From NCBI RefSeq assembly GCF_007752345.1, contig NZ_CP036299.1, forward strand, positions 2,433,001 to 2,497,000: DNA of 64,000 bases, read 5' to 3'. This stretch comes from Planctopirus ephydatiae (lineage in GTDB: Bacteria > Planctomycetota > Planctomycetia > Planctomycetales > Planctomycetaceae). Of this stretch, positions 55,471 through 63,243 are shown piece after piece. How positions within the stretch are numbered: the first letter of the stretch is position 1; every line of letters begins with the position of its first letter. The position numbers and the translations under genes are program-made. Under the pieces are notes generated by a model. It did not search any database. It saw only the letters and a program-made list of their open reading frames with translations, and was not told the origin of the DNA.

Positions 55471-55789
55471 CAAAATAAACAACCGACTCAGCCCCGCACC
55501 CCATCTATGCAAATGCTGGCAATGTGGCAACGTCGCCATGCATGGGGAGGCTTTCTTCCCTCACTGCCTTGGCACCAAGTGCGGCTCTCAGGATACACGC
55601 TGCATCAAAAAACCAGAGAAGCTGGAGCCCTTTTTGGAGTTGCGAGGACTTCAGAGAAATGGCTAGGGCAATTGGGAAATGACGATTGCTGAAGTAGAGC
55701 AAAGTCGCCTGGCAGTACTCCTCCTGGATCCTAGCGAGGGCCGAGTGGAGTAAATCCAATTCACTTGGCACCGGGGAACAGTGCGACAG
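55471..55789. other. Region between the replication-like gene and the cassette array
   Basis: A 319-bp stretch. In the +1 frame after the replication gene stop, a run of codons to 55666 encodes CKCWQCGNVAMHG and HCLGTKCGS, a zinc-ribbon-like cysteine pattern, but it lacks a good start codon. The hairpin CCCCAT...ATGGGG near 55499 is imperfect. Nothing else is recognised. Confidence 0.45.
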
Positions 55790-55879
55790 GCCCAACGGTA
55801 CGCGTAACCGGGCACGCGCGAAAGATTCTCAACTTCAAGACGCTCAGCTCGCGTACTCCGGTTCACGCGATTGTTATTT
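55790..55879 (-). repeat. attC site of cassette 1
   Basis: Core GCCCAAC (55790-55796, read GTTGGGC on the minus strand) and the far core GTTATTT (55873-55879). The arms AACCGGGCACGCG and CGCGTACTCCGGTT pair with one extra T in the right arm. The site lies 15 bases after the stop of the 218-residue gene. Confidence 0.85.
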
Positions 55880-55894
55880 GCCAGTTGTCGCAGG

Positions 55895-56551
55895 TCAATA
55901 TACACAGTAATCGTCTGGGGGAAAATTGCACCAGCCAACTTCAACCGCTTCTCGTCCCCGCCAAATTGCGGAGTTCCTAGCCAAGAAGGCTTGCTCATGC
56001 AATACATCTACAGACACCCATGCATGACATGGGCCAAACTGTTCTCCGCGATGAGTAAACAACAACGCCTCAATGCTACCGTCGACTGTTGAAATATGCT
56101 GACCTACGCTGAATGCAAGGAAGTGAGAACGAGATACGATTCCGCAAATCACGGTACTAAAATTAAAGATTCCGACCGGCACCCTGATCGAGTCATTAAT
56201 TGCGATAGACTCTCCACGGTCCAAAAGGTCTCGTCCATACTGAGAGACTTGCTGGAGAATTGAATCCCGGAAATCAGGTCGCGCAAAGCCGTGGCTGCTC
56301 ATGAATGCGAAGCACGTCCAACCCGCTGCAATTCCAGAATCGCCAGTGTGGTAAACGCCCACCAATGGCCCAGGAACATACCGATTTGATCTTGTCGCAA
56401 CTGGAATGAGAACGTCTGTATTGGATGCGAACTGTCTAGTCCCGTATGAAGGCGATTCACACTCACAAGGGCGTTTGATGGCGCGTTCTAGTTCTAGGAC
56501 TCGACGGAAAAGCTCCTGAACGTCCCTGCCTATTTCGTAACCGCTTGCCAT
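55895..56551 (-). CDS. Cassette 1: hypothetical protein
   Basis: A 218-residue protein without signal peptide or membrane helices. It has a helical start (DVQELFRRVLELERAIKR), then a mixed alpha/beta body with conspicuous segments YVPGPLVGVYHTGDSG, CFAFMSSHG and GIVSRSHFLAFSVGQH. A GAF-like sensory fold is possible but unproven. The ATG follows CGAGG and lies 23 bases from the cassette boundary. It is the last cassette gene of the array. No family is recognised. Confidence 0.7.
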   Translation of the reverse strand: MASGYEIGRDVQELFRRVLELERAIKRPCECESPSYGTRQFASNTDVLIPVATRSNRYVPGPLVGVYHTGDSGIAAGWTCFAFMSSHGFARPDFRDSILQQVSQYGRDLLDRGESIAINDSIRVPVGIFNFSTVICGIVSRSHFLAFSVGQHISTVDGSIEALLFTHRGEQFGPCHAWVSVDVLHEQAFLARNSAIWRGREAVEVGWCNFPPDDYCVY

Positions 56552-56574
56552 TCGAACCTCGTTTCAATTAGTGC

Positions 56575-57237
56575 ACATAACAGGTATTCGACCGCCGAAT
56601 TGCGGTAAAACATCACCGCACTTTGGCGGTGCGGCATAGACATGTCAGGCTTGATGCGTGAGAGTAACAAAAGAGTTGCGACGTATTCTCGGACGGAATG
56701 CGATGCTACACCGCACTTGGCGTCCATGCTATTCCGCAATCTTCTTAACCCAAATTTGATACTCAGAGGGCGTCCGGCCCGGCCGCGCGAAACAGCCTGG
56801 CCTGAGCATCAAGGAACTGGCTGAGAAACATCAGGTGGCCAGTGAAACCATCCGGCGGCTGCTGATTCAGGAGCAAGTGCCGATCACCCCTCGCGGCCAG
56901 CGACGATGGCCAACTTGATTTCACCGGTAATAACCACCTTCGACAAAATGAAGCGTTCAGAGCTGATGAAGTTGCGGTAGATCGATGGTGAGAAAGCGAA
57001 ATGCCCGAAGGAATTTCCGGAGCAGGGAGTGGTCAGGTAGTGAAAGTTTAACTTTTATATTTCACCGAAAACACTCGACAAATTTAGCAGTATCTATTGC
57101 AACCCGCTGTTTGGAGCTCGTCATTGAACCCAAAGTACCCGAGGGCGAACAACAGCGGCGCGATGCTACCAGCAAAAAGTTGAACTAGAGCAAACTACTT
57201 GACTTTGGCTCATGATCATCGTCAGGTTCATCGTATA
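56575..57237 (-). repeat. Repeated 657-bp element, copy A
   Basis: The left 187 bases are moderately similar to copies B and C; the right 476 bases (56762-57237) are nearly identical to copy B (about six changes seen). The left end carries a core-like ACATAAC followed by AGGTATTC and an inverted repeat (ACCGCCGAATTGCGGT with ACCGCACTTTGGCGGT). The right end coincides with the recombination point of the esterase attC. It behaves like a cassette of its own or a mobile leader. Confidence 0.75.
56762..56920 (+). pseudogene. Serine-recombinase-like HTH end, remnant in copy A
   Basis: Plus-strand frame reading PGLSIKELAEKHQVASETIR, then RLLIQEQVPITPRGQRRWPT and stop. This resembles the C-terminal helix-turn-helix of a resolvase-type recombinase. 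A stop codon lies just upstream, so only a fragment remains. The same fragment is in copy B (61003 on). It runs against the cassette direction. Confidence 0.4.
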
Positions 57238-57322
57238 TGACCAAGGTAACCGGGCGGCGGCCAAAACGGCGGGAAGACAGAAAACGCGCCAACCGCCGCT
57301 CCGGTTGACCGCCTTGTTGGGC
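57232..57322 (-). repeat. attC site of cassette 2 (esterase)
   Basis: The outer core is noncanonical, CGTATAT (57232-57238). The inner core GTTGGGC (57316-57322) is perfect. The arms AACCGGGCGGCGG and CCGCCGCTCCGGTT pair with one extra T, as in the other sites. Confidence 0.82.
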
Positions 57323-57360
57323 GATCATTTGTCCTTTGTTCGTTGAGGTTTTGAAGACAA

Positions 57361-59298
57361 TTACTTCGTCGTTTCACGGTAATACCATTTGCCATCGACC
57401 AGCCCCCAGACTTCGATGCTAGGCGGCTGCGTCTTGCCGTTCAATTTGACTTCGATCGTCACGCGTGCTGACCGACCGTCGTCGCTGACGGCGATCGACT
57501 TGATGGTCCGATCTTCCGCCTTCACCTTCGCGAACTTGATCAGCCCGCTGACCGACTTGAAAAACTTCTCGGCGACATCTTTTCCCTTCGCTGCCACAAC
57601 GGCGGGGTCGGAAAGCTCGACGCACTTTGCGATGTCGCCAGTTCGCAAAGCCTCGAACAGCACGCTCACTCGTTCGCGCAGGGCTTTCTCATACTCGGCG
57701 GACAGCTTTGGAGCGGAGCCTGTCGGCGTTGGCTTTGATGAATCACTTGCCGTCACGGCGCTAGAGCCATTCGACCAAGTCGCGTTCATCGCCTCGAAGA
57801 GCAGGTCGAAACGCGCCTTGTGGAGGTCGCGCGTTGCCGTGATGCCGTCTTGGCCATAGACCAGCGTCATCGGTTCTTTCGATGAATAGCCGGGCCACGC
57901 GGGAAGGCCGGAGCCGTTGGGGTCGCCGGTCTTGGCGAATTGAATCCAGTGGCCCTGCATCGCGCGGCTCATCTCGCGATCAGCGGTGCCCGGGAGGATC
58001 AGGTTGTCGAATACAAACCCCACTTCGCTGCCGTGCCCCGCACCACGCGAGTTCTTTACGCGACCACGCACATAGTCGAAGTAGTAAGTCCACGCGGGTG
58101 TGCTCGTCGGCTCCATCGACCCCACCAGATGTAGCGTGCTCGCGCGGAAGAAGACGTCGCCGTAGAGATCGGCCCACAATGCGGAGTCGTTCGGTTTGCG
58201 ACCGTAAAGCGGAGCGAGCTTGTCGAGCCGCTTCTCGACTTCAGCCTTGGGCGGTTGATCGGTCCACGGTAATACGAGCGACAGGTTGCCTTCGAAGCTG
58301 TTGCAGCCGCCAATGAACGGGACGCGATTCTGCCGGCCTTGCTCAAAGATGATCTGCGGGTCGTCTAGCAGGCTGACTCCATCGACGACAATCTCAAAGC
58401 CGCCGCCGTCCTCTTCAGTGCCACCTTTCGCGACGGTACTCCACGGCAATGCTCGCAGCGCCGCCGCGACATCGGCCTTGTCAGACACTCCCTGAGACTT
58501 TGCGTAGCGCTCGCCGAGCACAGTCAGTGGCTCGCGCCCGCGATGTTCGTCCCGCAAGCGCCGATACGGTCCGTACCCGCCGATGCCGCTCTGCGCGATC
58601 GCGCGTTGAAACAGACCTTTCGCGAGCGGCGACGTCATCAACAGGTTGACCGACGTTCCGCCCGCCGAAACACCGAAGATCGTCACGCGATTCGGATCGC
58701 CGCCGAACTGAACTATGTTTCTCTGCACCCATTGGAGCGCGGCGACTTGATCCTGCAACCAGAAATTCGCGGGCGGCTCGCCGTTGGGAAGACTCTTCAA
58801 GAGTGCCGGATGAGCGAACGCCCCGAAGCGTCCCAGCCGGTAATTGATCGACACAAAGACAATGCCGCGATTGGCGAACGACTCGCCGTTGATCTTGCCG
58901 CTCCCCTGAATGAACCCGCCGCCGTGTATCCACACCATGACGGGATAAGGCCGCGCCGACGCGTCTGCCGGAGCCCACACATTCAGAAACAAACAATCCT
59001 CGTCCTGATTGCCCGAGAGTTTTTGCGGTGCATCGTGGCCGTAATTGTGGGCCTTCCGCACGCCAGCCCACTTCTTGACCGGCTGAGGCGCTCGCCAGCG
59101 CAGCTCCCCAATCGGCGGCGCGGCATACGGGATGCCCTTGAAAACGTGCAGCCCGTCGCTGTTTACCCCTTCGAGTTTGCCACTGTCGATTGTGACCTGT
59201 GGAGCGGTCTGGGCCCGCAACGGAGTGACTGCCAGAGGGAACAATGCGACAAACACGGCCGCTGCAACAATTAGAGTTCGTCGAGTAAGTCGTGTCAT
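57361..59298 (-). CDS. Cassette 2: secreted carboxylesterase with NTF2-like tail
   Basis: A type-B carboxylesterase of 645 residues. A signal peptide is clear (LIVAAAVFVALFPLAVTPLRAQ, cut after RAQ). The catalytic serine is in FGVSAGGTS; the segments EDCLFLNVWAP and VMVWIHGGGFIQGSG are family signatures. A late His in RGAGHGSEVGF fits the triad. After residue 520 an extra domain follows (KALRERVSVLFEALRTGD to WYYRETTK) that resembles an NTF2/SnoaL-like fold. The cassette of 2,252 bp is large for an integron. The 185-bp leader contains nothing recognised. Confidence 0.88.
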   Translation of the reverse strand: MTRLTRRTLIVAAAVFVALFPLAVTPLRAQTAPQVTIDSGKLEGVNSDGLHVFKGIPYAAPPIGELRWRAPQPVKKWAGVRKAHNYGHDAPQKLSGNQDEDCLFLNVWAPADASARPYPVMVWIHGGGFIQGSGKINGESFANRGIVFVSINYRLGRFGAFAHPALLKSLPNGEPPANFWLQDQVAALQWVQRNIVQFGGDPNRVTIFGVSAGGTSVNLLMTSPLAKGLFQRAIAQSGIGGYGPYRRLRDEHRGREPLTVLGERYAKSQGVSDKADVAAALRALPWSTVAKGGTEEDGGGFEIVVDGVSLLDDPQIIFEQGRQNRVPFIGGCNSFEGNLSLVLPWTDQPPKAEVEKRLDKLAPLYGRKPNDSALWADLYGDVFFRASTLHLVGSMEPTSTPAWTYYFDYVRGRVKNSRGAGHGSEVGFVFDNLILPGTADREMSRAMQGHWIQFAKTGDPNGSGLPAWPGYSSKEPMTLVYGQDGITATRDLHKARFDLLFEAMNATWSNGSSAVTASDSSKPTPTGSAPKLSAEYEKALRERVSVLFEALRTGDIAKCVELSDPAVVAAKGKDVAEKFFKSVSGLIKFAKVKAEDRTIKSIAVSDDGRSARVTIEVKLNGKTQPPSIEVWGLVDGKWYYRETTK

Positions 59299-59483
59299 GG
59301 CAATTATGGTGAGCCTCTGGACTTCGTGTTGTTTCTCGTTCCCAATGGTTCAAATACCAGCCGAGTGGCTGCGAAGTTTCACGACGCAATCATTTGCAAG
59401 AAGTCGCGGGTTACGGGATCGAGTGGCAACAACGCATCGAGCGCGCGGTTGACTTTTCGTTGATTGTGGTTCTGTGGTTGATC

Positions 59484-59574
59484 GCCCAACGATTGCGGTA
59501 ACCGGGCGGCGACGAAAGATTCTCAATTCCAAAAACGCCCGACTTCGCCGCTCCGGTTCACGGCTTGGTTATTT
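59484..59574 (-). repeat. attC site of cassette 3 (SRPBCC)
   Basis: Core GCCCAAC (59484-59490) and inner core GTTATTT (59568-59574). The arms AACCGGGCGGCG and CGCCGCTCCGGTT pair with an extra T. The end of the cassette gene overlaps it by 17 bases. Confidence 0.87.
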
Positions 59575-59980
59575 GCCGTTGTTCTGCGTGTATCTTGAAG
59601 TTGTTTAGTATGCATTGCCAGCCCTGTCTTTGCTGTTCGGCGGAGTTTTTGTCTTCTGCATCGAAAGTTTCAACGACGCGAACTCCTGATTCTGTATGCG
59701 TGAAGCTGATTCTGACTCCCCGATTATCAGCGAGCTTGTATTCGATCGCCGTTCGAGGCTCGACAGTCGTGAACGTGCCTTCAAAATCGAATCCCATCGA
59801 GCCATCTTTGGCCTCCATGCGGTAGTTGAACTTTCCGCCGGCAGCCAAATCGATGGTCGCATTTGGGCAACACCAATCGTCAGACGCGAAGTTCCATTGT
59901 GTGATATCGGCAGGCGTTACCCACGCATCCCACACACGTTCGATTGACGCGTCAACGATTGTCTCAATTGCTATTTCCAT
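59558..59980 (-). CDS. Cassette 3: SRPBCC/AHSA1-like protein
   Basis: A 140-residue START-like protein, AHSA1 family. The typical start IETIVDASIERVWDAWVTP, the block GGKFNYRMEAKDGSMGFDFE and the end GWQCILNNFKIH are visible. Members bind small hydrophobic ligands or act on chaperones; a specific ligand cannot be given. It has no signal peptide. The ATG lies 31 bases from the cassette boundary. The stop codon is inside the attC site, so the last residues (QITKP) are encoded by the recombination site. Confidence 0.9.
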   Translation of the reverse strand: MEIAIETIVDASIERVWDAWVTPADITQWNFASDDWCCPNATIDLAAGGKFNYRMEAKDGSMGFDFEGTFTTVEPRTAIEYKLADNRGVRISFTHTESGVRVVETFDAEDKNSAEQQRQGWQCILNNFKIHAEQRQITKP

Positions 59981-60011
59981 CTTGGAAGCTCGTGTAAGGT
60001 GTTGTTGGTTG

Positions 60012-60102
60012 AGGCAACGGCAGCGGTAACGGGGCCGCCGCCAAAAGACTATGATTTCAAAATCCGTGTCACCGGCGGCTCCCGTTCACCGCTTTGTTCT
60101 GC
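60012..60102 (-). repeat. attC site of cassette 4
   Basis: Outer core AGGCAAC (60012-60018, GTTGCCT on the minus strand), inner core GTTCTGC (60096-60102). The arms AACGGGGCCGCCG and CGGCGGCTCCCGTT pair with one extra T. The end of the cassette gene overlaps it by 34 bases. Confidence 0.83.
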
Positions 60103-60683
60103 CTATTCGGCATTGCTGTCTGACCCTCTTGAGGCGGCGGTCCAATCAGGATGGCCACATAAGCCATCGGCTTCTTGTCCTGAACCTGGAGCTTCTCTCC
60201 GCTGGCAGAATAAACCTGCACCGGCTCAACTGTTCGGTTGCCTGTTTCATCCGCCATCGTGACTCTCGCCTCATGTCCAGCGACTGGTGCCCAGCCAGCA
60301 ACGCTCACCAATACGCGGCCTTCGTTGCGTTCAGGAATGTCGCCGTCGACTGGGCAGAAGGAGGCATTTCTAAGACTACCACCCCACACGCGATTGTCGA
60401 CTTCATCGTCCTCAAGCAGTGCGCTACGAACTGGCACCCAGTTTGTGACAGCAAAATACTCGGACTCGCCCGATTGCTTGAGTTGCTCTGCGACCCACGC
60501 CTCGACGACGGGGCCATCCTGCTTCGGAGTGCGCGTAGTGACCGGCATGACGACTTTGACGAATACCTGGTTAAACTGTCGCCGCGCGATCGAATCCGGA
60601 GTCGGATCCTGAGCGGTCAAATCGGCGGAAAAGGGCGTGAGCGTGTGGAGAACCAGCGAAAGGGCGAAACCAAGGCGTCTCAT
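60069..60683 (-). CDS. Cassette 4: secreted hypothetical protein
   Basis: A protein of about 204 residues with a signal peptide (FALSLVLHTLTPFSADLTAQ). The mature part has a charged helical start (PDSIARRQFNQVFVKVVMP) and a beta-rich C-terminal half (VLVSVAGWAPVAGHEARVTM). The frame also opens at 60695, four residues earlier. The stop is inside the attC site, so the last eleven residues (about RQNKAVNGSRR) are encoded by attC. No family is recognised. About 120 bp separate the start from copy B. Confidence 0.7.
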   Translation of the reverse strand: MRRLGFALSLVLHTLTPFSADLTAQDPTPDSIARRQFNQVFVKVVMPVTTRTPKQDGPVVEAWVAEQLKQSGESEYFAVTNWVPVRSALLEDDEVDNRVWGGSLRNASFCPVDGDIPERNEGRVLVSVAGWAPVAGHEARVTMADETGNRTVEPVQVYSASGEKLQVQDKKPMAYVAILIGPPPQEGQTAMPNRQNKAVNGSRR

Positions 60684-60815
60684 TCTGCACCTCACAATGT
60701 GTCAGCATTTGGAAGAACAGCGGCCAGAACTGGGCCGCTCACACGGAGTGTGACGATCATTACGTGCCAATAGTTTCAAGTTTTTCACAAAAACCATCAG
60801 CGCAATATTTCCGCC

Positions 60816-61478
60816 GCAGAATAGGTATTCGACTGCCGAAGTGCGGTAAAATTTTATTTTAATTCGGCGGTGCGACATGGACTTGTTAATCTTATTGCGT
60901 CAGATAACCAAATGAGTTACGACGGATCGCCAAACGGGATTTGATGCAACACCGCACTGGGCCACCATACTATGTCGCAATCTTCACAATCGAGGTGTAA
61001 CGCTCAGAGGGCGTTCGGCCTCGCCGCGCGAGACAGCCTGGCCTGAGCATCAAGGAACTGGCTGAGAAACATCAGGTGGCCAGTGAAACCATCCGGCGGC
61101 TGCTGATTCAGGAGCAAGTGCCGATCACCCCTCGCGGCCAGCGACGATGGCCAACTTGATTTCACCGGTAATAACCACCTTCGACAAAATGAAGCGTTCA
61201 GAGCTGATGAAGTTGCGGTAGATCGATGGTGAGAAAGCGAAATGCCCGAAGGAATTTCCGGAGCAGGGAGTGGTCAGGTAGTGAAAGTTTAACTTTTATA
61301 TTTCACCGAAAACACTCGACAAATTTAGCAGTATCTATTGCAACCCGCTGTTTGGAGCTCGTCATTGAACCCAAAGTACCCGAGGGCGAACAACAGCGGC
61401 GCGATGCTACCAGCAAAAAGTTGAACTAGAGCAAACTACTTGACTTTGACTCATGATCATCGTCAGGTTCATCGTATA
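60816..61478 (-). repeat. Repeated 657-bp element, copy B
   Basis: Left 187 bases (60816-61002) diverged from copy A, right 476 bases (61003-61478) nearly identical to it. Both parts have exactly the same length as in copy A. The core-like motif at the left end is degenerate (GCAGAAT). The serine-recombinase-like HTH remnant is again on the plus strand (61003 on). Confidence 0.78.
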
Positions 61479-61562
61479 CGCCCCGATTCAACCGGCGGCG
61501 GCCAAACGGCTTGCCAGCAGGACCGACCCGATCCGCCGCTCGGTTGCAATCGATTGTTCGGC
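61473..61562 (-). repeat. attC site of cassette 5 (SUMF1-like)
   Basis: Outer core CGTATAC (61473-61479), the same noncanonical core as in front of copy A. Inner core GTTCGGC (61556-61562). The arms AACCGGCGGCGG and CCGCCGCTCGGTT pair with one extra T. Confidence 0.83.
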
Positions 61563-61592
61563 GTGCCTTGGCGGCCCCGTGACCGCCTCTAC

Positions 61593-62615
61593 CTACTCTT
61601 GAGTCCAGGCAACGCGGAATCCTGCGGCGCAATTCCGTCCGTCCGGCTCTGTCTTGTTTCGCTCGGCGGAACGGGCACCGAGCGGCCTGAAGGTCCAGGT
61701 TCCACCACGGATGACACGTTCCCTACCGGAATCAGGGCCGGTCGGATCGTCGGCGGGGGACTTGGCATAGTATGTCCCCCCATACCAATCCGAGCACCAC
61801 TGAAAAGCGTTTCCGTGCATGTCGTACAGCCCGAAGGCATTGGGCTTTGAATTCCCTACCGGCGACGTGAAGACGTAGTTGTCGGTGTGCCGGATCATGT
61901 ACTTCCAGTCCGGAGTTTTCGCTCGAACCGTAGCGTCCGCTAGGTCGGCCAGTTCTGGAACTTTGCCCAACGTCTTGGGATCTTCGCCGCTGGGGTACCG
62001 CGTTGTCGTTCCGGCGCGGTACGAGTATTCCCACTCCGCCTCCGTGGGCAATCGATAGGTCTTACCTTCCTTCTTGCTGAGCCACTTGCAGAAAGCCGCT
62101 GCGTCGTTCCAGGTGACATTCACCACGGGGTGCTCGTCAGTCTGCTTGAAACCCGTGTTTTCCCAAGAATACTTCTCGTCGTTGCTGAACTGCTTCTTGT
62201 CAGAGTCCCAGCCCCATGCCAGCAGCTTCTTGTCCTTTTCCTTGTCCGTCTTGTAGCCAGTGTCAGCGATAAATTGCTTGAACTGACCTCGCGTGACTGG
62301 GTACGTGCCCATGTAGAACGGCTTCGTGATCCGCACGTCGTGCTGCGGATGCTCATTTTCGAATAAGTTTGCTTCCAGTCCCCCCAGCCCGTCCGCCGGA
62401 AAATTCTCGCGGTAGGTCTTGTTGAAGTAGGCCGCCGTGTCCTCCGCCGACTCGCCGCTGCCCATCTTGAACTTGCCTGCCGGGATGAGCACCAGTTCCA
62501 TCTTCACCCCGCCGCCCAAGTCTGCCGCAAGCTTCTTCGGCGGCTCTGGTGTCTCGCTGAAAGCGGTCCCCGCCATTGTGAAAAGTACGATGCACACGAC
62601 CGCGAAGTTTCTCAT
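61593..62615 (-). CDS. Cassette 5: SUMF1/formylglycine-generating-enzyme-like protein
   Basis: A 340-residue secreted protein: a signal peptide (MRNFAVVCIVLFTMAGTAFS), then the SUMF1-type sulfatase-modifying fold. Blocks are VLIPAGKFKMGSGES, HPVVNVTWNDAAAFCKWLS, RLPTEAEWEYSYRAGT and GLYDMHGNAFQWCSDWYGG, ending in RVIRGGTWTFRP and AAGFRVAW. True formylglycine-generating enzymes have two cysteines near the C-terminal R-G-G-S-W region; here only one is seen (GRNCAAG). It is therefore probably not an oxidase but a structural or binding member. The leader is 107 bp. Confidence 0.85.
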   Translation of the reverse strand: MRNFAVVCIVLFTMAGTAFSETPEPPKKLAADLGGGVKMELVLIPAGKFKMGSGESAEDTAAYFNKTYRENFPADGLGGLEANLFENEHPQHDVRITKPFYMGTYPVTRGQFKQFIADTGYKTDKEKDKKLLAWGWDSDKKQFSNDEKYSWENTGFKQTDEHPVVNVTWNDAAAFCKWLSKKEGKTYRLPTEAEWEYSYRAGTTTRYPSGEDPKTLGKVPELADLADATVRAKTPDWKYMIRHTDNYVFTSPVGNSKPNAFGLYDMHGNAFQWCSDWYGGTYYAKSPADDPTGPDSGRERVIRGGTWTFRPLGARSAERNKTEPDGRNCAAGFRVAWTQE

Positions 62616-62722
62616 AAAGCGGCTCTCATGGGAGATTATGGATCAGCGATCAAACGCAACAACCCAGCCCTCGCGTGTATCCAGCCGTCTCGTGCACCTC
62701 GACCACCCTGAAGCCCTCCGTC

Positions 62723-62813
62723 GCCGAACGACCAAGCTCAGCAGCCCCGCCACAGGGAGCTGAACCCTGGAAATAACCTATGAGGCGGGGTCTGCTGCAG
62801 CGCCTGGTTCGGC
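62723..62813 (-). repeat. attC site of cassette 6
   Basis: Core GCCGAAC (62723-62729) and inner core GTTCGGC (62807-62813), exact complements of each other. The arms AGCAGCCCCGCC and GGCGGGGTCTGCT pair with an extra T in the right arm. The site is 23 bases after the stop of the small membrane protein. Confidence 0.88.
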
Positions 62814-62836
62814 GTCTGGAGCGGCTGCAAAACCGC

Positions 62837-63052
62837 TCAACTCGTCGGAAGCTTCGGGGTCGCGTATCGATCGAGTAGGCTGGAAAGCGCGAAGAACGTG
62901 GGAGCCCACAAGCCCACGAAAATCCCGAAGCGCTCACCGTGGGCGAGGTCCGGCTCCTTGGACAGAAACCAGATCGCGATGGACGCGATGACAGAGAAGA
63001 ATCCCGCAACGAAACACACGTTGCTGAGGACCCGCCAAATGGCTGTTGACAT
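62837..63052 (-). CDS. Cassette 6: small membrane protein
   Basis: A 71-residue protein with two transmembrane helices (VCFVAGFFSVIASIAIWFL and FGIFVGLWAPTFFALSSLL) joined by a short charged loop (SKEPDLAHGER). It ends in a soluble RYATPKLPTS. The ATG follows CTAGGAGACGACT with a usable AGGAG site. The cassette is only 402 bp. No family is recognised. Its size and shape suit a membrane toxin or a small ligand-free helical pair, but that is speculation. Confidence 0.7.
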   Translation of the reverse strand: MSTAIWRVLSNVCFVAGFFSVIASIAIWFLSKEPDLAHGERFGIFVGLWAPTFFALSSLLDRYATPKLPTS

Positions 63053-63124
63053 AGTCGTCTCCTAGGAACTTCCAGCTATGCATCACATGTTGGTCGCCAG
63101 AGACGACCATGGGCAACTTCCGCC

Positions 63125-63214
63125 GCCGAACGCCTAAAATCACCCGGTTGCCGCCGTGAGATTTGAATTTCAGGAAACGCCCGACCGGCAACTCGGGTGC
63201 ATTTTTTGTTATGC
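63125..63214 (-). repeat. attC site of cassette 7
   Basis: Core GCCGAAC (63125-63131) and inner core GTTATGC (63208-63214). The arms CACCCGGTTGCCG and CGGCAACTCGGGTG pair with one extra T. The site is 30 bases after the stop of the cassette 7 gene. Confidence 0.86.
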
Positions 63215-63243
63215 GGCATTCCTCGTTGTTGGTAAGCAACGAG

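Larger units (their letters stand above)
51072..55789. mobile_element. Putative integrated element next to tRNA-Met
   Basis: The segment between the tRNA and the cassette array holds a tyrosine recombinase, a CsrA homologue, a replication-like gene with internal iteron repeats, small ORFs and hairpin-rich non-coding DNA. That is the typical make-up of an integrated plasmid, phage satellite or similar. I found no copy of the tRNA 3' end inside the window that would mark the far attachment site, so its right border is not proven. Confidence 0.5.

Noticed and set aside
55505-55795. 96-residue minus-strand frame starting at the cassette 1 attC
   Set aside because: It has no attC at its own end, no ribosome binding site and no recognisable domain.
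56530-56739. 69-residue minus-strand frame with similar frames in copies B and C
   Set aside because: The conserved words (SAVEYLLC and similar) come from the conserved core-like and inverted-repeat DNA. Copy B has a stop in the frame, and in copy A the frame runs into the next cassette gene.
56985-57188. 67-residue plus-strand frame, identical at 61226-61429
   Set aside because: The identity is explained by the duplicated DNA. It has no ribosome binding site and runs against the cassette direction.
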